DNA of 64,000 bases from Haliclystus octoradiatus (taxonomy: Eukaryota > Cnidaria > Staurozoa > Stauromedusae > Haliclystidae). The number at the start of each line of letters is the position of its first letter. Position 1 is the first letter of the stretch. The position numbers were made by a program, and so were the translations under genes. Shown here piece by piece: positions 31,575-43,854 of the stretch. The stretch is from contig OU744448.1 of NCBI GenBank assembly GCA_916610825.1, forward strand, positions 22,795,032 through 22,859,031. The letters run 5' to 3'. The notes below the pieces were generated by a model that had not been told where the DNA came from, did no database searches, and saw nothing but the letters and a program-made list of their open reading frames with translations.

Positions 31575-32829
31575 GTAGGAAGAGTATTATTACGTTTTAA
31601 CTAGAGCGCAAATGAATACATCGCTAGTGACATTAATTAGTTTAACCATAGGGGTTTATATGGTTAAATAGACTGGAATTATCGAATCTGGCTCGAATTT
31701 GAATATTATGTTCTTCATAATTACGATAGTTATAAGCTGTCAATCAAGTATTGCAGCTGATAACATTCGTAAAATCCTCAAATATATATTCTATACAGAA
31801 TTCTAATTTTAGATTATTTCCAGTAGGATATTTGAAAATTGAGCTTTATACGTGCCACAGTCGTCAGAACGATATGGCGTATATCCAGTATCATTTGTAA
31901 GGAAATGTCCCGAAAAAAATGCTTGGTGTAGATGTCCCAATTATTTTTTAATGACGAAAATAGTAACACAAAGCAATCAGAATGTACAGCAATGTCTACA
32001 GCAAAATCCCTATACTCATTTATACACAATAGTGTATGGAGTACGTGCAATATTCCACCCCATGTAAACATTCTATTTCCATTTGGAAACAACTACATGT
32101 ACAGTACATGGTTCTGTGTAGGCGGCATAAGCCATATGATAAACACCATACCTGAACCGAGTTAAGTTATTAACCAGCTTAATATTATCTGTTTTGTTTG
32201 ATTCAGATGGATATAGGCCAAGGAGGAGGCAATCAAGGTATAGTTTTAGATCTACTTTAGTTTTCTATCCTAATTTCATCCCGAATCTGGTTAAGTTCTC
32301 ACTATATTGTTAAAAAATGAAGCATTCAATTGTCAGCATTCAACATACTGCTAGATTATCAGGTTGACCTATGCATATAGATTTAACTCCAATTGGAATA
32401 CATTCATTACAAATATAGTTCAATTCAAGTTCTAAAATGATTGAATGAATGCTATAGCGAGATGCGTGCACTCATTTTCATCATTCATAAGCCGAAACCA
32501 CACAGCAATTGGCGCAACAGTGTTGATCTAATCTCAAACTATCTTCAGGCGAGGTAAACACAGTAAAAAAAACAGTACAATACTGCGATATTTTTTGTTA
32601 CAGCTAAAACAAAGGAAAGGTTGAAAATTTCATAAACCTTAGAAAATTCGCCGTTTAGATGATCAGTTCATTTTTTAGATCTTTAAACAAGGACACTTTA
32701 TATGTTCAAATAGTTTAACAATTGCTCAATTCAACAAGCGCGGTCACGTGATCCAAATGTCAAGCACATCTTGACGCAAGATTCAAGCTCTCAATCTGTT
32801 CAATACAAACACTTGCTGTTTCTGATATG
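31575..32829. other. Downstream of the PAN-like exon
   Basis: It may contain further exons of the PAN-like gene. Frames at 31852-32067 (RKCPEKNAWCRCP) and 31932-32165 (NNYMYSTWFCVGG) overlap in two frames and could be one damaged cysteine-bearing exon. The motif GCGCGGTCACGTGATCCA lies at 32738-32755. No other feature is seen. Confidence 0.35.
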
Positions 32830-32917
32830 AATGATTTGTTTATTTCTGCATAACAGCATATAAATGTGAATTACATACAGAATAACATAACATAAATTAA
32901 CAAATGATTAAATAGTT

Positions 32918-35778
32918 TTACATAATTAAGAATTTAGATAGATTTTCATTGGAGAGATATATTTTGAATTTATAAACATTGGGTGCCTGACGTGTTTCCA
33001 GGCTTAAAGAGTTATATACATTTATGCATCTTACAAAAAAGGTTTGACGATGGCGATTTGAATGCGCCATTGGCACAACAAGTCGACCATGTGGAGTGAC
33101 AGTAATAAGGTTACTGGAGTCAATATCCACAAAACTATTAATAACTTTATAACAAAATAATAGGTCAGCAATCAATCTTCTACTTTCAAGTGTTTCGATA
33201 TTCAAATTAACGATGCGTTCTTTATAAATTAAATCATATTGATACAGCAGTGTTTTTGAAAATCATCGTTGCACAGATTCTAGCAATTTGATATCTTTTA
33301 TCAAAATTGGTGACCAGACCTCACTGGCATATTCAAGGATGGGACGCACATACGTCATAAATAGTTTGATTTTAAATGAACAATCTCTGCTATAAAATAC
33401 ACGATTAATCATTCTACTACGAATAGCTGCTTTTTTACAATTGTTGTTATATGTGTAGAAAAATTTAACGTTGATGTCATTAAAACACCTAGATCTCTGA
33501 TTTTATCAACAGATTCTAAATCTACTTCTCCAAGATGATAATTTTGCTTAGGATTATTTTTTCCCAAATGTAATACTTCGCATTTATGGCATGCCATTGT
33601 TAGCTGGTTATGAGTGGCCCACTGCAAGATGTTGTCTAAATCAGCTTGCAAGGCAATATGATCAGCACTTGAGTCACACGTAAAGAACAGCTTACAATCG
33701 TCTGCATATAATCTGATACTGCTGTGTTTTATTATATCAACAATGTCATTAATATATATCAAAAATAATACTGGCCCTAGTACAGAGCCTTGGGGTACAT
33801 CTGACTTTACGTCAGACCAGTTTGAATGGTTTCCATTGACAACGGTTCTTTGACGCCTGTTAGTGAGGAATGCTTCTATCCAGTCATACAATTTACCTTT
33901 AATGCCATGAGATTTTATTTTTTGCAGCAGTTTAGAATGTGAAACAGTGTCAAATGCTTTTGCACAATCTAAATAAATAACATCACCAGAATGCTGACGA
34001 TCGACAAGAGTAGACCATACATTAATTGTTTCTACTAATTGCGTCACAGTGGATCGCAGTGACATAAATCCATGTTGAAAACAAGATATTAATCCGTTAT
34101 CACGTAGATGATCGACAATCGCTTCTTTAATAATACGTTCCATTAGTCGACAAACATTTGATGTAAGGCTAATTGGTCTGTATAGAGTGAAATTTGTGCT
34201 TAGACTAGGTGTTTTAGAAATCGACATGATATCAGCAGATAGCCAATCCATCGGTAACTGTGACGTCTCAAATGAAACATTAAAAAGTACATATAGTGGA
34301 TAGCACAAATATTCTATATATCGCTTGATGAATACAGCTGGGATTAAGTCTGTTCCAGATGATAGCTTGGGCTGTAGTTTGATGACATTATATTTTATCT
34401 TGGCCAGGCTGAAATCAACAAACTCTAGGCTGGTTTTAACAACTTGAAGTGGTAATATTAAGGGTGTATTGTTGTCTTCTGTAAAAACAGAGACAAATCG
34501 ACTGTTTAATAAATGGGCAATGTCACTGTCAGTTTCAGCAATAATTGATCCTGGGCCATGAAGTGGTGGTATGCGTTGACGGTTACTGAATCGAGACTTG
34601 ACAAATGACCAGAAAGATTTAGAAGAGGAGAATTTAGAAATAAAACTGTTCTCTTTAGATCTCATATTATTTCGAATTAGTTTACGAAGTAAACCTTGCG
34701 ATTGCCTCCATATTGCTTTAGATTTAACATCACCAGTACTTTTATAAAGACGGTATAGTCTTCTGGTTTCTTTATTTTGAGCCTTGATTTTGGGTGACCA
34801 TGAATGCACGCGGCTTTGCTTAGTGAGAGGGATGAAGTTACTTAAAATGATAGTGTAGACAGCGATAAAGGCAGTCCAGAACTGGACAATGGTCGAACAA
34901 TGGAAAAATATTGTTGACCAATCGATATTCTCGAAAAATGTAGTAATTGAGGTGTGGTCAGTGAAATGAAAATTGTAAACTGAAGGTTCAACAGACGAAG
35001 TTCTGCTACATGGCAGTGAAGTTTCAATGTCCACAGAAGAATGGTCACTATTAGCAAACGGTGTATTTGTAGCTGCTTTTGTTACAATAGTTGAATCAGA
35101 TATAACTAAATCCAAAACATTTTCACCTCTTGTAGGCTGCAATACAAATTGTGATAAACCAGATGATAAAATAAAATATAAAAATTCTTTCTCTAGCGTA
35201 GTTGCATGTTTATGAGGAGAATAATCTGACCAGTTTATATTAGGAAAATTGAAGTCTCCCACAATCAATATACGACGATTAGTTAATAAATGAATGTTAA
35301 TAAATTTGAGAAGAGTTGCTAAGCAACCACCATTAGGTGGACGATATACATTGATAATAGTTAGCTCATAATGACAATTAATCTTCACAGTTACTGCTAC
35401 AGCTTCACATGCTGAATCACATAACGCAGAGGTTACTTTGGCAATATAAATAGACGGAACAAATATAAGAAGGCCACCACCTCGTTTTTCTTGTCGATCT
35501 TGACGAAATATATGATGAGATGTCCCTTGTAATTGTAAAGAGGCCGATGGAACGGAATCATCAAGCCATGTTTCAGTGCAACAAACTATTGTATTCGAAT
35601 AATCCGAAGACAACATAAAATTCAGTAAATCCAAGTGAGATTTTATAGATCTAGCATTGAAGTAGTGTATGGTGATCATAGATTTTGATTTTGATAATAC
35701 TGAACAATCAGTTTGGTCAACATTTTTATAATTAGGTTTAAAGAAGGAGAGTAATGATATCATTAATTTATTGTACAT
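32918..35778 (-). pseudogene. LINE ORF2: AP endonuclease and reverse transcriptase
   Basis: The ATG at 35778 opens a 789-residue frame. The endonuclease motifs in order are FNARSI, TETWLDD, KRGGGLLIF, NVYRPP, GDFNFPNINW and SDHSSVD, the usual APE-type set that nicks target DNA. Reverse transcriptase follows with YRPISL, LDCAKAFDTVSH, PQGSVLGPVLF and the catalytic box YADDCKLFF. The frame ends prematurely at 33409 because of an indel in a six-T run on the plus strand (33431-33436). The other frame continues through MTYVRPILEYASEVW, meets a TGA at 33263-33265, and ends at 32918 with LNIETLESRR and the LINE C-terminal region. The protein would perform target-primed reverse transcription in the nucleus. 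Confidence 0.9.
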
Positions 35779-35812
35779 ATGTAGATGACTTTGTGAATCG
35801 TATGAATTAAGT

Positions 35813-36506
35813 CAGGTTTCTGTAGCGGCTGATTTTGATCTTGTTAATGTTACTTGAGATGAGTCAGATGACATAGTAGAAGTTTGAACAGACTGATCCA
35901 TTGACATGTCAAGTGGTGTGATGCTGTCAAGTTTTCTGTCATCTGTCATCAACCTTAATCCCTGCCATCTGATACGCTTCCCTTGTGATTTCGCAAGTTT
36001 TACTTTTCCATATTTCTCTTTTCAATTTTTACCTTAACTGGCGATTTATCAATAACAACTGCCATCCTAGAGCCTTTTAATTTTTTAACATTACTCATAG
36101 TTGCATTCTTAAATGACATACCGTTTGTTGAGATGAGTGATGGGCGAGGTCTATAACTGCTGATTGAGGAATTTGTATTGCGCCGGCCAAGTCTGTATGC
36201 ATTCTGCAAATCAGTCTTCGCTCTTTCGCTGGACAAACCAAGCCGTGAAGACACAAAAGTAACAGCTTTTTGCATAGAGTTCTCTCCGTCTTCTTCTGGT
36301 AAGCCCATAATCAATAAATTTTGGTTTCGTACAGCATCTTGTAGTCCAACGATTGTCTCCGTTAGCGCCATGATATTGCTTTCGTAAAGTCTTGTACGAC
36401 TTTCAAGTTCTGCTTTCTAAGCAGCTACTTCTGCTTTAAAGAAAGATTTAAGCTCAGAGGTCTGAGCTGCTATTGCAGCAGTATAATCTGAAACCTTGGG
36501 AGGCAT
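35813..36506 (-). pseudogene. LINE ORF1, RNA-binding protein, broken
   Basis: The frame starts at the ATG at 36504-36506 (MPPKVSDYTAAIAAQ), has a TAG at 36417-36419, then continues 36000-36371 with a short coiled coil and NLLIMGLPEEDGENS, the RNP-like motif of RRM-type LINE ORF1 proteins, followed by AYRLGRR. A frameshift in a four-T run at 36004-36007 moves the rest to another frame (GKRIRWQGLRLM) that ends at 35813. ORF1 proteins of this kind bind the element RNA and act as chaperones. It lies 34 bases upstream of ORF2. Confidence 0.75.
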
Positions 36507-36599
36507 GATTTACTACAAAATTATAAAATGTATCCTCAGAAACTAAGCGATAGTGGAGAGTAGAAAATTCACATCCGACACCATCCGACACCGACACGT

Positions 36600-37489
36600 T
36601 ATTCACCGACACGTGATATGACCTCATTTCGGTCGATTATATAAATATGATAATAAATTTAGATTCCTAAATGTTTTACCGTATCATCACATAATTTTAC
36701 TATTATTAAATTATATTCTTGTCCGATTCATATGCTTTTTAAGTATGATGAGTCTTCTAGTCTTCTTCAAGCCGTGATCCCACATTCCATGTGAGAACAA
36801 TAGCAGCGCATGGTGAATTGATTTCGCTATTTAATAATCTGAAACTTTTGTCACTCGAGGTCCTACACTCGTTGCTAGTTATATTTATGTTATAGATGTG
36901 TCTATACTGCTGGTGGTATGCTTTGTCCTAAATACGTTTGTAGTTTGAGCACTCTGATATGACACATATGTTTTTTCTTATGACGATTTTCACAAAAAAT
37001 TGTCTAGCTCATTGAAATATTCGTTTTTATAAGAACCAGTAATACGGCTTTTTGTGCACGGCCATAACTACAATTTTCTGACCGTGGGGTAAATGTGACC
37101 GTGGGGTGAATATCACTCTTAAGATAAAATGCATAATCATTCAACAAGAATATTCAATTATCTTTATATACACATGGCTTATTACGTGAGTGTAAATTGC
37201 TTGCAAATATTTGAGTCATTGTCCACCCTTCAAAATATGTCGATTGGCCGACGTTGACAATATTTGCGAGAAAAGGACAGGTGCATCCTGTGTTTTTAGC
37301 AAATATCATAAAACCAGGTGTGATGATTAGTCCATTATCAAAGGAAGCTAGATGATCCAGAGAAAGAGTCATAAACCCCTCAAGTAAACCAACCGTCATA
37401 AACAAATTCTGCTAGGCTAAAATCAATCAGTAACAATCAAGCAATGTTGTCGGTGGTATACGCTGAGGTTAGTGACTGCGAAGGGAACA
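36600..37489. other. Gene-free stretch
   Basis: AT-rich, no recognised domain. A short direct repeat GACCGTGGGGTRAAT occurs twice near 37080-37110. Confidence 0.4.
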
Positions 37490-39187
37490 GGTGATAAATC
37501 ATTGATTCGAATGAAATTTGTACAGCTGATCTTGGTTTGGAAGGTGGAAATGCGAAGATATGGTACGAGGCTGTGAGAGAAAAGAAACATGTCGAAAACT
37601 AGTCTTCAATGTACATCTTTATAATGAATGGGATACATGTACAGACAGTATAGTTGCGTTTAGCATTGGAAAACCAAGCAGTTAACCTCTAATATGGAAG
37701 TCAGATTACTTTGAAAGAAATCCACATCTAAACACCACTGAAGGAAAAGTAGTTAAAGTAAGTGGATCAATAGATATCTTATTTGGGCAAGACAATGTCA
37801 TGAACCTTCGGTAACTAGAACAAAAAGTTATGAGGCCTATTGAACCAATGGGAATCAGATACCCCCTTGGGGTGGACTATTGAAGGACTAATCAGTGACA
37901 AAGATAAGGAGATATCATCTTCATATAACTTCATAAATGTGAAATAAGTTGAAATTATCCACGAAGACGAAAAGGAAGAAGACATTAGGAGATTGTTACT
38001 CTCAGACCAAATTGGAATAATACCAACAACATTGTGTGTTCTTGTACAGAAAAAGAATTTAAGGAAGGGCTTTTCATTAAAATGACAAGATCCAAGAAAC
38101 TATAATCAACCTACCATGGAAAGAAGAATACTCTTCTGCTATACCCAGCGATTATAAACAATCTATCAGGAGCTTAGTAGAACGACTAGAGAAAAAATTA
38201 ATGCGCCTCGGTATGGTACAATTAATGATTTAATACAGAAGCTGATGAACATGGAATTTTTGAATGAAGTTAGTTCAATTGACAACGAAAATAGGTTTTA
38301 TTTGGATATTCACACAGTTTATCGACCAGGGAACGAGTCACACCCTTAAGATAAGGAACAATGCTGCAATGTTTGTGAAATCAAATACACTTTCTTTGAG
38401 AAAGGATCGTATTTCAATAACATGTTATTTTCCTTGGCTCTAAGATGGGAGAAGATATTTATGCTATTCATAGAGATATTTCAGAAATATTTAATAGAGT
38501 ATATGTACATTCTGATAACCATCCACACCAAAGATATTGCGGAGAACTGTCTCAAATAGCCATCCAAAGGCACTACAATGGACAATGTTGATTTTTGGAG
38601 ATAAATCACCAGGCATGGCTACGGCAACCCTCAGAGAAATAGCAAACTGGCAGGGAGATGATTTAGCCCTCTCAAAAACTGTCCTGATACAAGAAACGTA
38701 TGTTGATGACTAGGCCGCATCATTCAAAACTGATTTAGGCGCTAAATAAGCAATTATCCAAGTTGCACACATTCTACAGAAAGAAGGCTTTGGAATCAAA
38801 GTATGGCTCCAATGTTGAATAAATGTTACGATGTAACGCCTATTGATCTGTAAAAATGTTGAAAAGCTTTATGCAGCATCTGTCGCAACCACTGTCCGCC
38901 ATGTAAAGTTGCTTGGTAGTCAATGGGACAAGTTTAAAGACACAAGCATAGGTTACGACAAAGTCTTAAACCTTGACCTGATGTTTAAAGAGTAACAGAG
39001 AGGTCAATAGTCAGTGCCATTGAAAGCCTATGGGACCCAATAGGAATTTTTGCTCCTGTTCTGATTGAACCTAATATTTGTCTTCGGCGTGTCTGGGAAA
39101 GGGAGAGGGAAAAGGCAATCAAGATGGATGAGGACCTACCAAACGAATAGGCAGAGCAATAGAGAGAAGACCTTGATGAACTGAAAC

Positions 39188-39869
39188 CAGAGCCATCTAT
39201 TTACAAGAGTTGGGACACGCTTTCATGTGCCGCTATTGTCTCCTATTGGACAGATGCCAGTCACGTGATTTTTTGGACGCCATTTTCGTACTTTCGGCTC
39301 CAGGGTTCTTGTTCTTTTGGCGCCAGGTTTCCTGTCTTGAGGGAAGCGCGCGGAAAAATACAACTTTTATCAGTGAAAACAAACATAGGCTATTAAATTA
39401 TTAATTGTTGTGTTAATAGGCACAATAGTAATCGAAATAAAAGTATTGTTTACTATTCCAACTGGGGACAAGAATGAGAAAAAGTTGTCTTTGACTGCAA
39501 AGAATAAGCGTAAGAGCGTAAGAGATACTCTTTTTACTCTACAAACTCCTTGTCCATTTAGCAATTCCAATAGCATTGATCTGATTTACTCTTGAGCAAC
39601 ATGCTGATGAGATCGATAACATAGTATACATTGAAGTAAATTTGTATTCTAATTTTGAGAGTCCAGCAAAAAATATGGAGAAAGACAACTCATAAATGGT
39701 TATATTACTCTTGTTAAACAATCGCAAACCATTTCACAGAGTTCCAAAATGGCTGACAAAAACACAACATTCTCTTGCACATGCGCATTGCTGTTGAAAA
39801 CGTGCTCGGGTCCAGGCCAAAAAACATAAATGGCATCAGTGTCCCAACTCTTGTAAATAGATGGCTCTG
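39188..39869. mobile_element. hAT-type MITE, 31-bp TIR family, copy 2
   Basis: A 682-bp relative of 21243-21889 with the same inverted repeats and 8-bp target duplication ACTGAAAC (39180-39187, 39870-39877). It is inserted in the BEL remnant. The frames across it are not genes. Confidence 0.9.
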
Positions 39870-39877
39870 ACTGAAAC

Positions 39878-40684
39878 CAAGATATTATAATAGAACCAAG
39901 ATAGTCTAACTCAGATTTGTGTTTTTGAGAGTTTTAAACAGGCCATAATATTATCTTACCTTTGTGAAAATCAACCAAATAAATTGTATTTAACATCCTC
40001 AAGCATTGAATAATTCAAATTTAAAAACGACGTCTTTGCCTGACATCAATAACATCCTCAAAAGTCTATCTTTGTTGACCCAATATCGATCAATTCCAAA
40101 CATTTTGATCTGTTTTGCCACGGCCTCAAAATCTATTTTAAGATCATCTCGTTTCGATGCGAAAAAATTACCGGGGCTAAGATTATCAAATAAACAAACT
40201 TACTTTCTTGTGAAAAGTAAAACATTTTTTCGCGCGGTTTAGATGAAATCATGAAACCCGGTTCTGATGACTTTTTGCCACTCGCGACATTTCAAACATA
40301 TTGAATATCAGCAATGTTTAATAAATGTTTCACAAGAAAGTAAGTTTGTTTATTTGATAATCTTAGCCCCGGTAATTTTTTCGCATCGAAACGAGATGAT
40401 CTTAAAATAGATTTTGAGGCCAATTCTCAGTGATTTTGCCGTGGCAAAACAGATCAAAATGTTTGGAAATGATCGATATTTGGTCAACAAATATAGACTT
40501 TTGAGGATGTTATTGATGTCGGACAAAGACATCGTTTTTAAATTTGAATTATTCAATGCTTGAGTATGTTAAATACAATTTATTTGGTTGATTTTCACAA
40601 AGGTAAGATAATATTATGGCCTGTTTAAAACTCTCAAAAACACAAATCTGAGTTAGACTATCTTGGTTCTATTATAATATCTTG
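39878..40684. mobile_element. Foldback element with long inverted arms
   Basis: An 807-bp near-palindrome. Arms 39878-40215 and 40328-40684 are reverse complements over about 340 bp with few mismatches and one short indel; the loop is about 110 bp. It starts CAAGATATTATAATAG and ends with the complement. It is flanked by CTGAAAC (39871-39877, 40685-40691), which looks like a 7-bp target duplication. It codes for nothing. A transcript would fold into a long hairpin. Confidence 0.9.
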
Positions 40685-40990
40685 CTGAAACCAATAAGTG
40701 ACTTCCCTACTCAAAGAAGCCTTCGGCTAACTGAAAGCATTGGCTCACCCGCAGTTGATGCTTTCTCGGATGGCGGTTTAGATACTTATGGCGCTGCAAT
40801 TTACATAAGATGGGAAATGGAAGATGGCTCCGTGTCCTGCAAATTAGTCATTTCTAAAGCGCATCATACTGGGGAGGTAACTGAAGGTCCTCTACAATTT
40901 TCTTGCAGAAAATGGAGTCAATGAATTGCTAGCATCGTGCACATTGGTAAAGAAAATTGGTTCGTGCTGCAACAATATTTAAATTATCAA

Positions 40991-41614
40991 GGATAAGTAT
41001 ACGTAGAAATAAGTAAAGTAGACATGTCAAACCCGCAGATATAGCTTGACAAGGGACGTATACTCCGACAAAATTGCATTCGTTTATTTTCTTTCATAGT
41101 TCATAGGCGTTATTTCGTAATATTTATTCACATTAACTGTCTATAGTAATCAGGCAGCTGAAAAGAATGCGCCTATGAAACATCCCTTGTGAATGCTGAT
41201 TATAATGAATTTTATACTTCGCCCAATAAAAGATTCAGGTAATTGTCACATAGTAACTACCGTCGCCATTAAAGTAGTTGTAAAAGTTGTGATTTAATTT
41301 TAAACATGGTTTTATTTACTGTTGTTCTAAGCTGCTGTTGTCAAACTGCTTTCTTTACGGAGGAACGGTGCTGTGAGGTGTGAACTGTAAACTAAAAATG
41401 AAACTATAGCAACTTTTAAATGAATTTTTCTTTCTTACAGCAATTTGCATGTTCAAAATCTGAGATCATTTTACTTGATAAAACATATTTTAAAATTTTA
41501 CTAAGTATATTTATATTTACAATTGTGCTGATCATCATTATTCCATCAGAACTTTAATTTGCTATATATATAATTAAAACAACAAAAGAAGTTATAGAAC
41601 TTTTATGTAGATAC
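40991..41614. other. Gene-free stretch
   Basis: No clear gene. An ATG frame at 41307 (MVLFTVVLSCCCQTAFF) looks like a signal peptide and ends at GAG|GTGTGA, a weak donor; it could be a first exon of the gene at 43454 but the phase does not fit simply. Confidence 0.3.
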
Positions 41615-41701
41615 AAGCCTTCGGCTTGCAGCCTGCGCCCGGGGCCAGTCAGCCTCCGGCTTCCTCAAAGAGGTCGCTTCGCTCCCGTTAGTAGCCTGCA
41701 G
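41615..41701. repeat. GC-rich patch of small hairpins
   Basis: About 87 bases are GC-rich in AT-rich surroundings. They contain self-complementary words AAGCCTTCGGCTT, GCCTCCGGC and CGCTTCGC. This resembles short palindromic repeats seen in some organelle and algal genomes, but its origin here is unknown. Confidence 0.5.
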
Positions 41702-43453
41702 TATGTCTTGTCAAAGAGAATGTCAATGAAACAAAATAGTCATGAGAAGGAATTAAAAGTGCAGAACAACACTGATAATTCATTTCAGTTTTGATAATTA
41801 ATCGTTACATACATGTAAAGCATAGTGAAAAGGAGATAATTGATACTCTATTGTACTACATATTTCAAATCAAATATATTTATAAATATGGGTTAGCCAT
41901 AAGTACATTTTATGTTGACTACATAGTTCAAATGAAATAAATATGGATTATAAGTTAGGTATTGCAGTTAATGAACTTGTTTTCACAATGAAAGGCATTG
42001 GTATGTAAATATTATTGCTGTGTCGGTTGAGTGAATCTCAGCATGAGTCATTGAGTGATATTGGTAATAACAACAGGTGATTCTGAAATTTGATACAGTA
42101 AATTACATAAATGAGAGACCCAAACTCTAATATTTTATCAACTTTAGCCAACTTCTCACAGAGAGGACACATGTCTATAATGGTCACCATTCACATACCT
42201 CATATAATAATGATTAAAGTAAACAATGTGTGGACACGATGGACGTTGTCAATGTATGGCACATTATAAATGTACATTTCGACAAAAGGATAGTAGGCAG
42301 CTAAAATTCTAATTTACAACTCCAATTTTGTATTTGTACAACTTACAACTGCTTGACGACTGAAAAGTACCATACTAATTCTCTGAATTTGTTTATTTGT
42401 TATGGTCAAATCTCTGTGTGTGCAGTGTGGATAACACTAACAGAACAGAACTGCTGACATAAAACGGTGACACAGTAAATCCTTTCTTCCGACGAAGAAC
42501 AGTTCATAACAAATCAAGCTAATATTGGCGATACAGTGACACAGTAATCTCTTCTGCCAACGACGACTTGATAACAAAGTAGGCTATTTGAGATTATGAC
42601 ACTTAAAAGAAAACTAAAAGTAACAATTGCCATCAGAGTCCTGTAAGCCCTCATGCAACAGGGTAAAAACCACGGTAAAAGTGACTTCGACAGACTTTAC
42701 ATGAAGCATTTAAACATTTAAGCTGTTTGTGATGGACCACTTCTCTTTCCAGGCATATTGGAATACTTATGCAAAATATGATAAACACTTTTACGAAATA
42801 TTGGCAGCCATTAAAATAAAGCGTGCTCTAAAATTCGTGATGTTGCTAGGCATGACGGGATACACCAAGGAAAGCATTTTATTTTCACATAACTTCCGTC
42901 GAAATATCACGATTTTGGAAATTTTAATCGCAATTTATGAGCAATTTATAGCATTTTAAACTGTAAAAACAAAACGTCGGATAGCCAAAGGCCTATAGAT
43001 AACCCAGAAGCGTATAAGAAGTTTGGAAAGTGCTCTGCGGAAAAGGAGTTTAACAATAATGAAACAATGGTGATTTGATCACCCACACGGTTTGCGTATT
43101 ATTATTATAAATTTATATACTAATGGAATCTTTTTCATTTTTGTTTGTGGAATTATTCCGTTTTGATTATATTCATTATGCAAAATAATTTTAATTTTTA
43201 TTTTTCCGTGTTTTGGTTTTGCGTGAGCCAAACAAGGCCGTTAGTCAATCAAACTGCTGAAACATCATTCGAAGATGTATAATAAATACTCTTAAGAGAT
43301 GTAGCATTTATGTAAATTTTTCTCAGATTATCCTGCCACAGTAATGTGGATTGATTTATATGAACGCTCTAAATAAAACAAGGATAAGCAAGAAGTATGA
43401 CAAATATAATAATATACTATCATATTTAGATTTTGCTTGTTTCTCTGTTACAG
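41702..43453. other. Gene-free stretch, probably intronic
   Basis: No recognised domain. An ATG frame at 42729-42959 (76 residues) shows nothing identifiable. GCGTGAGCCAAACAAGG with AATCAAAC at about 43223-43256 recurs in diverged form at 46067-46100, so an old dispersed repeat is present. Confidence 0.4.
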
Positions 43454-43854
43454 TTCTTCCCGCTGCAATGCCAGTTGTTTGTTATGGTGGGAAAGATGAC
43501 TCATTTGGCTCATTCAAGTTTGAACATAAAACAGGTTATTTTAAGTTAAAACTGCATTACAAAAATGGTGGAGTTCAATGCGGTCCTGGTAATCCTGCAG
43601 TGCCCTATGGTTGTTTGTACCCTGGATACGAAGCATTGGAGGTTGATCTCACTAACAATGAAAGAAGCCTTCTTTCCAAATTTGAATCAATTGATGGAAG
43701 AGGAAGGTACTCGGAACTTGCTTTATCAAAAGAAGCTGTTTATTTTGAAGAAGGGAAAGTCTATCGTCTATGGAACACAGAGGATCGCACGGATATTGCA
43801 GACGGAAACAACAGTGGCCTTACTTGTTCCTTTGTGCTCGTTGTTAGTGCTTAA
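43454..43854 (+). CDS. Terminal exon of an unrecognised, probably secreted protein
   Basis: A strong acceptor (TTTCTCTGTTACAG, ending at 43453) precedes an exon of 133 codons ending with TAA at 43852-43854. The exon begins with the last two bases of a codon. The peptide contains VCYGGKDDSFGSFKFEHK, KLKLHYKNGG, CGPGNP, YGCLYPGYEALEVDL, VYRLWNTEDRTD and ends CSFVLVVSA. Alternating polar and hydrophobic residues and four cysteines suggest a beta-rich, disulfide-bonded extracellular domain. I do not recognise the family. Codon usage and lack of stops make it a convincing exon. The upstream exon or exons are not identified. Confidence 0.6.

Larger units (their letters stand above)
32830..36506 (-). 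mobile_element. Nearly full-length CR1/Jockey-like LINE
   Basis: A minus-strand LINE has both ORF1 (35813-36506) and ORF2 (32918-35778). The 3' end lies near 32830 with a short AAATAAAC-type tail. The 5' untranslated region may reach about 36600, where CATCCGACAC repeats occur. Each ORF contains one stop and one single-base frameshift, so the copy is young but not coding as read. Confidence 0.85.
37490..40990 (+). pseudogene. Old BEL/Pao remnant split by two insertions
   Basis: A heavily decayed plus-strand BEL pol. From about 37500 fragments resemble the BEL aspartic-protease region (SIDILFGQDN, MRPIEPMGIRYPLGWTI). Around 38600-38720 TFGDKSPG-like residues precede ETYVDD, the RT catalytic box, in a frame full of stops. 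About 39000-39180 resembles SLWDPIGIF and the following BEL text. After the insertions at 39188-40684 the frame resumes at 40682-40924 with AVDAFSDGGLDTYGAAIYIR, the RNase H start, and fades near 40990. It has no LTRs that I can find. It belongs to a BEL lineage different from 23612-30214. Confidence 0.8.
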
